DNA of 64,000 nucleotides, from assembly GCF_032854445.1 (NCBI RefSeq), contig NC_088300.1, positions 26,889,608 through 26,953,607 on the forward strand, given 5' to 3'. Origin of the DNA: Liolophura sinensis (Eukaryota > Mollusca > Polyplacophora > Chitonida > Chitonidae). Every line of letters begins with the position of its first letter. The stretch's first letter is position 1. Below the pieces are notes generated by a model. It saw only the letters and a program-made list of their open reading frames with translations. It was not told the DNA's origin and made no database searches. Made by a program: the position numbers and the translations under genes. Shown here one piece after another: positions 1-12,700 of this stretch.

Positions 1-184
1 GGACATGTAATGCACACATGACTAACCAGTACTTGGCCTATTCTCTTATGCTGAGAACCATGTGATGAAGGATAAGTAATGTGCATGCATAAAAATTGCA
101 AAGTTTAGGGTTTCAAGATCTCAGTTACACCCATCAATTAATAAAAATGAAGAAATTAATGCTTGGGTTTTAATGTTGTAATTA

Positions 185-480
185 AAAATTTTCCAGTCAT
201 GTGACGAGGAGTCATTTGCTCTACGTACATACACTGTGTCTTCTTGTGGCAGGAGGAGTTCATGCTGCTGCCACTGAATATCATGCCGAAGACATCAGAC
301 ATGACATGTGTAATACACAACAGTTAGGTCTGTGGGGAGAGGAAACCTGGTGCCTGATGTAAAGGCGTAGAAAACCTAGTCAGCACGGGATTCAAACAAA
401 AGACCTAATGTCAGACTCAAACTGGTGTCATCAACACTACAAGTACTATACCTGCTCTAACACTCTTGACAAACAATAAG
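185..480. repeat. Interspersed repeat family B, copy 1
   Basis: This segment includes gacgaggagtcatt, ggcaggaggagttca, tgccactga and 'atgccgaagacatcagacatgaca'-like blocks. The same blocks recur in order at 13,340-13,600 and 46,440-46,690. The right part is degenerate. The family is not identified by name. Confidence 0.6.
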
Positions 481-517
481 CCATTCAGTAAATACCAAAA
501 TGTGTAACAAATTCAGT

Positions 518-523
518 TTTATT
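518..523 (-). terminator. Probable NUP107 polyadenylation signal
   Basis: AATAAA on the minus strand, 258 nt beyond the NUP107 stop codon. It implies a short 3' UTR across about 500-780. The hexamer is seen; its use is inferred. Confidence 0.5.
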
Positions 524-780
524 ATTAATTTACAAATGAATATGGATTAAACTGGTTGATGTTCTGATGGAAATATTCAGAAAATGTCTGTATGAATTGT
601 TTTGTGACGTGGCATGAAATTGCTGGCCTTTCCTGTATTATTTAACATTTATATGCAATCTGACACATCCTGATCAGACAATGGCATTTAGGATTCTCAC
701 AAAATTTTCCCTTTGATCCCTCATCTAAGCCTGCATTTCTTCCAATGAGTCAATAGTTATCTTCCCTACAAGGATCACAT

Positions 781-3700
781 TCACAACATCTCATATCCAA
801 GAGGGTCTAAGTTTTGATTCAACAGGCCAACAGAAGATTCCTGCAAACTTCTTAATAGTTTCTGCAACTGTTCCTTCTGAAACACCTGCAACATAGCAAA
901 TACATTCATTAGTGCAAACAAACTGTCTGCAAAATACTCATAGGCTTTCAATGAGAACTATAAAAAACATTCTGTTACATTAACATTAAGTGCACTATTT
1001 CTTCAAAACACAACAGATAACCCTATAGCATAAAGTAACTCACCTTTACTCTGCCAGTGGTTAGCCTTATTGAGCAAGTGAACTAGTCATGAACATCTGC
1101 ACATGGTTTATCACCATGTTATCAGATAAGTGCAGCAGTACCATTCAGAAGATGATGAGCAGTGGAATGCCATAAACTTGCTCAAGGGGTGGTGCCCGGG
1201 CTTATGAAGGCCGAGGGGATGTGAGTGACAAACTAGAAGCTTGCTTAATATGTGCTAGTAGTGAGCTTGTGGCTTGCCACAGCCATAGCTGGTTTTGAAT
1301 CCAAATTACATGTTTGTTGCTGTCAACTCTGTTTCACCGAAATATCGTAATCAAAGAAGGCTCTTTGTTTTATTTGATGTTTGACTCCTGTTTAATGGAA
1401 TACTGAAGAAGTTTCAATTATACGATTATAATTATAACAGCCAGTTTAATGGATGACCTTAGGCGAGTTACTGACAAACTGTCCCATGTGTGAAATATTG
1501 GTGGTGTGATCAAGTGATCCTCAAGGAACTACATATAGGATCATATTAGAGATCACCATCAACCACCTATTGCCACAAAGGCCCTAAGAATAAATGAAAA
1601 CAGCGGAACGTAGAAAATTTTGGTCCAACAATGGGACACTAAATATGTTTAAATTTCCACTTGTGAGCTCTTCAATGCACTTACTTTATACAGCTGTCTG
1701 TCTTCTGCTGCAATTATATCAGCCAATTGTAAGCACTGGGTATAGAGTTGACTGTTGTGAAGGACAGTATGGAGCAGAAAACACAGGACTGGGATACAGA
1801 GTGTCCTTAGGGACTGGAGCTGACTCACACGGCCCTCGTCACCACTCTACAACAACAACAATATAAAACAGGATCAGCGAGGGAAACCGCAGGACTGGAA
1901 TACAGAGTGTCGTCAGGGACTGGAGCTGACTGACACGACCTTTATCACCACTCTACAACAACAACATTATAGGACAGGATCAGTGAGGGAAAACACTGGA
2001 CTGGAACACAGTGTGTCCTCAGGGACTAGAGCTGACTCACACGGCCCTCATCACTACTCTACAACAACAATATAGGACAGGATCAGCGAGGGAAAACACT
2101 GGACTGGAATACAGTGTGTCCTCAGGGACTGGAGCTGACTCACACAGCCCTCATCACCGCTCTACAACAACAACAACATTATAGGACAGGATCAGTAAGG
2201 GAAAACACAGGACTGGGATACAAAGTGTCGTCAGGGACTGGAGCTGACTGACATGGCCCTCATGACCGCTCTACAACAACAACAATACAGGACAGGATCA
2301 TTGAGGGAAAACACAGGACTGGGATACAGAGAGTCCTCAGAGACTGGAGCTGACTGATATGACCCTCATTATCACTCTACAACAACAACAATATAGGACA
2401 GAATCAGTAAGGGAAAACACAGGACTGGGATACAAGGTGTCCTCACTCTACAACAACAACATTATAGGACAGGATCAGTAAGGGAAAACACAGGACTGGG
2501 ATACAGGGTGTCCTCACTCTACAACAACAACATTTTAATGTTTTATTTACAAACAAAAAACTGGTTGAAAACCACCTCAACTCATCAAACTTTCTGTGCA
2601 AGTGGAATTTCAACATTCAAATTCAAACCACAAACATCTGTTTAGCACCTTGCAGAACAGAGGACATGCAGGCTACATTCCTTCCCTCCACAACCCACTG
2701 TGCTCAAATCTGTCCAAAGTGCTTGCCAACATAAAGCGGGGTCTATCTTCCTTGTCTAGGAATCTAGTTTCCAACACAGGGTCTCCATGTATTTCTATTT
2801 TCTAAATATACCTTGATTTAGTCAGAGGAGATTACCAGCAATACCAGAGAGGAATTTGTTACAAATGATGTCACCTTTTAATCAATGAATTTCTATTGGT
2901 CAACTCAATAGATTCTCAACACAATAGATTCGACCTCTCTCCATTAATTACAAACACGTAAATGTGTTTGATCTTTGCCTCACAATCTGCAAACAGGAAA
3001 GAGAATCTTTTCCATTAAAATCAGCTGAAATTTCTTCTAACTAACACTCATTAGTAAAATGATTAGTTCCAGTTTTGGAAATTTTGGTCAAAGATTCAAT
3101 ACTCTTAAAATCATGATTTGCCTTAAGATCAACTGAAAATCCCTATCCCTGTGTATATTACACATGTACAATACAGTGGAAACTTACCTCTTTAAGATCT
3201 ATAAGCCAGCCTTCTGGAAACAACAGAACATTGTACATCCTGTCCTTTGCAGTCTAAAACAGAAAATGCCAACTTGGTCTGAATGACTGGTTATATATTT
3301 TTTTATTTGATTGGTGTTTTATGCTGTACTCAAGAATATGATAAATATTTCACTTATACTGCAGCAGGGAAGAAACCAAGCACAGGGTGGAAACCAAGCA
3401 CAGGGAGGAAAAGAAGCACAGGGTGGAAACCAAGCACAGGGTGGCAACCAAGCACAGGGTGGCAACAATGCACAGGGGGAAACCAAGAACAGGGAGGAAA
3501 CCAAGCACAGGGAGGAAATCAAACACAGGGTGGAAACCAAGCACAGGGTGGCAACAATGCACAGCGGGAAACCAAGCACAAGGAGGAGACCAAGCACAGG
3601 GTGGAAACCAAGCACAGGGAGGAAACCAAGCACAGTTTGGAAACCAAGCACAGCTTGGACCATCCGCCATGTCTGCAGGTTGCTGGCAAACCTTCTCATA

Positions 3701-6700
3701 TAGAACCAGAGAGGAAGCCAGCATGATTTGGACTCACAGAGGTCTTGTTAACAAGACATCTTGAGTATGAAGATACAAGCAGTGATGGCAGATTGAATAA
3801 GATGCCATTAGACTTGGTGTGGACTGTTGATCAAGAGTAATCAAGAGAGTTTGATGTTGATGGTTGAAATACACATGATCGTCCTCTTTCAAGCCCCTAA
3901 GTGAATGAGTTCTTCAGATATGAAAAACAATATCACATAAAAAGGAGAATAATTTTTAAGCGACTGTTTTGATGAATGGGAATAAAAGCTCTACGGTAAA
4001 GAGTGGTTATTCTAATTTCTCAACCATTTCGCATATCAGAGATCAATTTTCAGAGCAATTTATGCACATTTTAATTGAGGGCTTTACAAAAAGTATAATT
4101 TTATCAGTCTAGATGGAGTAATACCTTCAGAATATACCTGAATAAAAACCTTGCAAACATGCGAAAAAGTGGAAGAATTACAGTAACACCAAAAAGATTA
4201 TAGACTGAACAACAATGGTATATAGTTATACAACCTCTCATTACCTACAGGCAAATAAAAACATTCACCTAACTGCATCCGGTATGTGTTAGCACCCTTG
4301 TCTATCACCTGGACTGATTACTTCTCAAGCCATTCCACACATGCATATTTACACTGATTTACAGAGTTTTTTAACAACTAGTCAACCTTCTGTACTAGAG
4401 TTCGTAGAGCAAGATGTTAAAGAAAATTTCCATATTATTTGTGATTAAATGGGGGGGTGGGGTGTGGTGTTGTGGGGGGGGAGGTACCGTGTACAGTAAC
4501 AACTAGGATACCTTGGTGTGTTCAGCCAGGTTGTGTTTCCACCTTCCCACTTCTGCCTCGTACTGCTTCATCCTGTGTTCAAACGCCACTCTCTCTGAGA
4601 AGTTAGAGCTGGGCACAATGTCTGGTTTAGGGGGTTTACCATGGTGGAAATGTTGAAACCAGTCATTGAAAGAATCCACAGCATCCTTGAAAGACAAGCA
4701 AATGTTTTAGACCAAACATGGCAAACAAAATATGTTATACAAAAACAATCCTTATCAGATCTGAGTGACAAGCAGTTCAGGGTAGTATTTGACATCAAAA
4801 TTTGTCACTTATATTTAAGTTAGTCAGAAAGTCAAGGGGCAGTTAGCCATAAATTCTAGTTTAGACTGCTTTTCTGACTTTGATACAGATGTTTAGTAAA
4901 TCTGTAATTACAATATTACAGTGGAAACTATCATGGTGAAAATCCATATTTTCTAACTGAGCAAAATTCTTTGTATTTTGTACACCATGAATCAATCAAA
5001 TCGTTGCCTTTCAGTAAACATCCGACTCGTACCTGTACTATTTATAGTGTTAAAATGATTCTAAAGTTTGATATCAATTTTAGGAACTTTATTACAGACA
5101 CCGAACACAGGCGAGGCTGATATTTTGTGAAAGGCAATTATTTGGACTCTTCTAAAATAAAAGTAAAAATCTGATAATTTCGTATAGGCACTGTAAGCTT
5201 AATCATAAAGGGAAAGAGGGGTGGATAGAGGAATAGACAAGATGCTTGTCTCCCCCACGGTTTTTCATTCAGTGCAAGACTAGGACAAGAAATCTATATT
5301 TCAAGATTCTCTATGAAGATTACCCCTGCCTCCTTTGTTCTCACAAGCCTTGGTAGCAATAAGTGGTCAACATTCCTTGTGTGACTTTTCAGGTAATCTT
5401 TTTTTTCGCTATCTAAATAAAGTAATATATATAAAATACACATGAGGACAGCTCATGCTGACTCACCAGATATGCCCTGAAGCACATGAACTCTCTGACA
5501 GCATTGTCATCCTCAGACGGCAGCTCATCCTCACCAGTCTACGGGAGAGGGCAAACAGTAATGATCACTTGGTATATTTTATGTTATGAGACCATACTAC
5601 TCACAGGAATAAACTTCAATTACGACATTCAGTGATATTCACTGTTCTACAGATAAAACAAGCCTAAGCATTCCGTCAACATCAAAAGAAAATATTTCTT
5701 GAGATTACCTAGCTGAAGAAAGAATCACATCACTCCCCATTTTGATGTTAAGTACAAGAGACCAGACTGCATGAATGTCTTTTATGCACTGGTATTGATG
5801 CTTCCTCCCATCACACTGCTGGCCTCCATTTCATACGTGAATGTATTGTTGCTATGATGAGACTAATACTGGTGATGTTTTGATGCTTAAAAAGTCCTAT
5901 CTGAGATGATAAGTTAAAGAGTATCACTACCCTTACCTGCAGTTTCCAGGACCTCTGGACAAGAGCTATAGAGTCAGGAGGTAACTTCTCCATCACTTCA
6001 CGGGCAGCACTTTGCTTGGACAAAGCTGAATACAAACAGAATAACAGCTTATTACAATACTGTCTAACATAAATATTTGCTTAAATGATTTTGCAATTTG
6101 GTTATTTATGTCATTTCATTTAGAGAATAAAATAAAGGTGGACAAAACCAGACAGAGGCCAGAAAAAACCTAACAAACATTTTGATATGAAGCTGAATCC
6201 AAGCCTGTGAGTGCTAAACTCAAACATAAAATCTCACTGGTTTTGGGTCAAAAGTCTTAGCTATCCGACATATTGAAGACAAATAGAAGTTAAAGCATCA
6301 TCCATGTACTGCCATCACTCAAACAATACTGCAGGATCTGGGCTCGCTTGCACAAAGCAACTGTGGCTACAATTGATTGTAGGCCCTACAGTTGAGTTTA
6401 CAGTTGACTGCAAAAAAAATTTACGCCACTTCCATGAAAGAATTGTAAGGCAACTGTAATTTTTTGAAGCTACAATCGATGAAGCTTTATGACTCGTACA
6501 TAAAGGTGGCAACTGTAAATGGACAATGTACTGGTCTATAACTTTTTCTTGCCTTCATTTTCTAAAGAGTTCTTCATCATGATGATTCAGCGGCTAACAA
6601 CAACAACAACAACATATGAAAAATTGTTCATAATATCTTTTTCAGACAATTACATTGCAGATTTTTGCAAACCCAAGGCAAAAAGCACCAACTAGTAGTC

Positions 6701-9700
6701 TACCTATGGCAAGTACTTGTGCTTAACATTACTTTTGGGGCGACTGTTAATATTTACAACATGATTGACCCGATTCTAATTTTTGATGGTAACTTTGATG
6801 GTAACAACTATGGTAGCTTACAATCCCTTCATGCCAGAAGGTGTCAATTGTAAGCTATGGCTGCGATCGAGATCTTAGTGATTTACAATCACCTTAGGCT
6901 TACAATGTCTTTGTGCAAGCTGCCCTTGATCTTCACTCTGGGAAACTCACCAATAAAAGCCCTCATGACAGCATTGGCCTGCTTCAGTGCCTCGGCCCTC
7001 TGGGACGAATCAAACACCAACCAATCCATGGCTTCGATTTTCTGACGGTCCTCCTGGCGGTGGAAATCAACATTAAATATATTGTGTGTGAAACGGATAC
7101 ATTTATTAAATAACCTGAAGTTTACTGAACAAACTTCAAATGTAAGAGAAGTCAGGCCCCCAAAAAAACTCGATAATTTTCAACATGATAAAGCTGAACA
7201 TTTTTCATCATCTACTCGCTTGTCAAATTGCATAAAAATTCTACAGGATTCAAAATCTGGCCTATTCAGTGTTTCTTAAGCATCTGCCATTTATTAATTA
7301 TTTTTCTCTTCCCTTTTTACCATCTATCTACCTGTCAATAAAATGACACAAATATCTGGTACACAATTAAACAGGCAACTTCATGAGACAAGCCAACAGT
7401 TGCAATGATGCAAGCAAAACATACATCTCACAAAGAGGCTATGTGACAAACCTCAGTAGTGGCCTTGTCAAACTCAGTATCAACGGCTGATACATGTCCT
7501 GTCATCTGTCTGGTGCGGATATTCTCTACCACAGTTTTGGTGATCCGTGGGATATCCAGGCCAGATTCAGAGGCTAAGGCCAGGCAATGCTGACGGTCTT
7601 CTTTATCCTGAACATCTGTAATAAACACAGACAGTAAAACTTATACTTATAGAAAAATACAGGATCTCCAGCGAGTATCTCTGTAGTATCACATTTTTTG
7701 AGTGAGAATCAAAAAAATTTATTTGTTTCAATCCTTTGACTAGAGTTTAATAAATTTGATACTACAGCATCAAGAGTTTGTGATTCTGTTTATCTTGCAA
7801 ATGGAACATCGAAAAAGACTGCAAATCATGCCTCAAATCAGCGAGATTATTATATCTTGTGTCTGTTTACAGAAGTGCATGCAGAAATGAGGAGTAATTT
7901 AAGAACGTGACATCACTCATTCGACCTCAGACCAAAGTGCAATATGTCTGCGCAGGGTGGAATATACTCCACACAAAAGAGTTCAACATCAGACCTGCTT
8001 TTACAGACCAAAATTTGGGTGAATTTTTTACATTATCATTAAAACAATTAAAACTGAGTAGCAGATAACTGTTTTCAATTCATGAACATGATTCTCAAAG
8101 GAAGAAGTCGATGAGTCTCCTGAAAACCAGTGATGATGACACGAGTGCATGTTTAAGTGTATGAGAACGATATTTATCCCACCCCCGTTATCCCATGTTC
8201 TGGGTCACATTTATGGGAAAAGTACTGATAGACTCATTTTCCTTTTCCACTGCAACAATATATATATACATATACATACTATTTAACCTAAAATTTACAA
8301 AAAGACTGAGAAACACATTTGTTTTGAAGGTAGGATGATATCTGACTGAAGAGAAAGTTTCAGCACATGACACTGTAGATAATTTAACTCTGTGACAGGG
8401 TTTATAACAAGTAAGCTTAGATGAGGCCCAGGAGATCCAGCTGATCACCAGCTGCCAGCCATTTTTTCATTATTTATGTGAAAAACTACGAAATTACAAA
8501 GTGTTACTGTTGACAAGTCTCACCTTCAAGAAATCTGGCATACCAATTAACCTGTGACTCCTGGGGCAGTGTGGCTACATATGTTGCAATCAGGTTTTTC
8601 TGCTGGTCACTTATGAGGAATTCAACATATTTTTCCAAAATCCCATAGCTAAGTTCCTCCTATGGAAAAAAATACCATGTCATTTTTATACCAAGTTTAG
8701 CATTTGTCATTGATGTAGACTTTATCATAACATATTTCGTGTACATTCTGAAAGTTTCTCTGTAACATTTGCTATTCAGAACTTTATCAGAGAATGTACA
8801 AGTGAAAACAGAGACATAAGCTCTTATAATGATTTCATTTGATACATAACATCATACTGAAGATTTTTTTTACAGATACAATGGCAGTCTGTTTTAAACC
8901 ACCGAACTTTGGTGGATTACTGACAAACTTTCCCCACAAATGAAATATGTCATAGTGATGGAAGGCAAATAGTCTTCAGTAAACTTCATGCAAGACCAAA
9001 CACACAAGTTAGTACCTTTGACTAACAATTAAAGCCCTTGAACAATGAAAGTAGAGGGAATGTTGGAAACCCTCCATGTCTTGTGTGTCCAAGTGATTTA
9101 TTTATTTATTTATTTGACTGGTGTTTTACGCAGCACTCAAGAATATTTCACTTATACGGGGGCGGCCAGCATTTTGGTGGGAGGAAACCAGGCAGAGCAC
9201 GGGGGAAACCCACGACCATCCGCAGGTTGCTGGAACCAAGTGACTGAACTGAAATAATGATATTAATAGCTTGATAAAATTTCCAAAAGCTGGATAAATC
9301 TAAAGCTTACCTTTGTTATTTGACCCACACTACGAAGGAAAAGAGTAAAATGCGCCAGAAATCGGATAAGCTGTGGGGGTGGGGACTTCTTCTCATCTTT
9401 TGTCCAGGAATGCATCAACTCTAAAAGACCTAGCATCACAGAAAATATGAAGGTTGTCACCAGCATTCATCTAGGAAATAGTCAAAAGCATGTAGTTAAA
9501 CTTCTTTCTCAATTTAATTATAAAACATCAAATCATTATCCCTGATATACAAATTTACTCCTGGTATCAGAATTATGAATCTAAAGCTTACCATAAATGA
9601 TTTAATCTGATCTGATTTACCTTGCATTTTGATCTAAAATGGAGGATACGCCTAAAACTCACCATCAACATCTCCCAAGATTACGTGTTTCTGTAGCTGA

Positions 9701-12700
9701 CAATACCACTGGGAAGCCTGTCTCTTCACAATCTGATAAAAATGCAAAGTATGTAAGTTCACATATATAACCACATTTTAAATAAAATGCTTTAAGAAAT
9801 ATTTGAAATATAAAGATTACAAAGAACAACGTATGGCGATTCAACAAATGTAATAATTTCCCTTTTTGAGGGACATGTATACTTGAGAAAGTGACCAGAT
9901 TAAATCACAATGAACAAATGACACAAACTTACATCATTTGGAGCAACTTCAATATCCTGGAAAATACCTTCAAGGTGATATCTGGAAGACAAAATGAAAA
10001 ACTTCTGAAGAGGTCTCCAGTCAAAACTTGTTGCGTAGTAAATATAAGACGCTAATATTGATGATTATTTTCAGGGCTCCCACAGATATTGTAAAATAAA
10101 AAAGAAACAAAAATTCACTGATGACCCTTCATATGATGAATTCCTCATGATTACTAGTATCAGTACATACAACTACACATGTTGACAGAAATAATATTCA
10201 TGACTCTCCCATGACCTTCAAAATAAATAACTTTTTTTGATCATATTTCATGTCACATTTGTTCATGACTATTCAGGTTTTTTTCTGACCATGATAACCC
10301 TGCTGGTGCTCCTTGTACATTACCTGGCCTCTAAGTACTCAGCAGGTAACTCTGCCAGTGGCCTGAACACCACAGAGCTAATCCTCAGCTCCTGCTCCAC
10401 ACGCGTGTCTAACATCACCTTCAGGTAAGCCCACAGGTAATCAGACCAGGTTCGACAGACGGGCAGGAGCGCCTTCAGGTTGCCACTCAGAGCTGCGTAA
10501 GTCGCCTTTTCGTACTGGTGCAGTTTGGGCTGGGGAAAACAAAAAGTCACAGCCTTATTTAAGCAAAGATAATAGTTACAGTTTAGACTTTACAGCATTT
10601 TATGATATATGCACAAATGTATATGTCACTTAAACAAGTGTTCAAAAAATCGCTTGATTAAACATTCCCAGTGTTTTTAGTAGCATAATGTAACAAAGAG
10701 ATCACTATCATAGAAGTATTTTCTTCTAATTTTAAAGTTTTCATGGATTACCATGTTCCATACATGAGTACGAATATCGCAGACAATACACGTAAATTAA
10801 TGTCTCATCTTCCAGTAACAGTAGTGACAAGATTGGTTGTTCAAGGGAATATCTTGGAAAACTGCAACCATTAAAGCATGAAGAAACTCAACAGGGTAAC
10901 CAGTGCCTGAAGGAACAGGTAACAAAATGGGTCAGCTGGTGCTTTGAAGGAATAGACAACTCACCCGGTCAGCCAGTGTTTGAAGGAATAGACAACTAAA
11001 CGGGTCAGACAGTGTTTGAAGCAATAGACAACATAACAAGTCTGCTGGTACTTGAAAGAATAGACAACTCACCCAGTCAGCCAGTGTTTGAAGGAATAGA
11101 CAACATAAAAGTCTGCTGGTGCTTGTTGGAATAGACACAGCGGCAGCTTATGCTTGAAGGAATAGACAACACATCGTGTTGGCCAGTCCCTGAAGGAATA
11201 CACAATGCAATGGGTCGGTCAGTTCTTCCATCATGACCTCTAAGCATCTTTACCTCATTGGCCAGGGCCAAGCAAACAGATATTATGACCTCAACACATC
11301 TTTACCTCATTGGCCAGTGCCCAGCAGACCGACTTCCACACATCTCTGTACGGGTTACCCTCCACAGGGTGCACCTCTCCCTCCGGACCTAGGCTTGTGT
11401 AGTTAGGGTCATGATAAAGTCTCCACCCCTCCAGTGTAGCTGCTCTCCAAGCCTGACCAGCATCCACACAAATCTTCTGAGCCTGGCACAATAGAAAGTC
11501 AGCTTCTTATGAGAAAATGGACTAAGAATTACCTGCATGCATCAAAAAACATTTTGTATAAATCAATATCAGAAAAATTAGGAAATCTGTGTTATGGCAT
11601 ATTCTTCATAGGTTGTACAAATAGGAGAAATATTTCCATCTGAACTCTTTCTACATGCATGTTCACAGTGCTGATTTCTGTATTTAATGTCAAATTTTTA
11701 CCACACCATGCTCACATCCCTGCAGGTGGCTTTAAAATTTAATTAATTCCATACAGCTCTGGCCAATCCAACAAGAGCTATATTTGAATCCCTGGCCTCA
11801 TCATTATGAAAGAATGAATGAATGATTATGGTTTAATGCCACATCGGCAATATCTCAGCAATATCGTGGTGAGGATTATGAAAGAAGGAAAGCAACAGTT
11901 TAGATCAGTGAGTGCTAAATTATGAGTAATTATTCCAACAGTATGTCAATATGAAATCAATATGGACTTGGCAATGTTGTTTGCATTTAATAGGCTACAG
12001 TGCAAAAAAAAAAATACCACAGAAATTAACACGAACAACATAATTTTGTCATTTTTCTTTCTTATTTTTTTTTTCTTGCAAGTTGACGTGGAACTTTCTG
12101 TGGTAGCGTGACGTGAAAAAAAATAAACAAATGACAATGTATAGTGTATTCTGAATGTATTCCAAAACCTGAATGTAAATCAAATCACCCTCTCCAGCTG
12201 TCCGCAGCGAATGCAGGCAAACAAATGTTGTAACAATCGATTGTCATCTTCTCTGTCCAGGTCATCCAGCTGACGGTTTTGTCGTATCGGAGCATCAGGG
12301 TCCTTCGATAGAAATACGCACAATTGAACAATTTGATAAAATTCATAATAAAATAATTCACAAAATTTTTTTCCTACATTTCTGAAAGAAGTATTTCTGA
12401 CTTCTCATCTGTACACTAAAAGAAGAAAAGAATAATTATTGAATAATAATAGTTATTACATGTAACTTCTAACTAAAGGTCTCCATTTTCTAATGTTTAG
12501 AAAATACTAACTGTGAAGAGTGTAGGTTGGTGAGAGTCCCAAAAGTCTACACAATGAAACATATTGCTTAGGGAAATTCACAATTCACACAATCTTACTT
12601 GCGCTTGGACTTAAAAAACATAATTCTAGAATGTCTGTTAACTTGATCTCAGCTTAATTACCAGCTGGTCCACTAGAGGCCGTTCATAACCTGACATCGC

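Noticed and set aside
1775-2540. CRISPR-like array
   Set aside because: Units are contiguous and homologous throughout, without unique spacers, and derive from an exon border of an animal gene.
3319-3764. Several overlapping repeat proteins with KPSTGW or PCAWF motifs
   Set aside because: All are translations of one 18-bp array inside a SINE, in different frames and on both strands.
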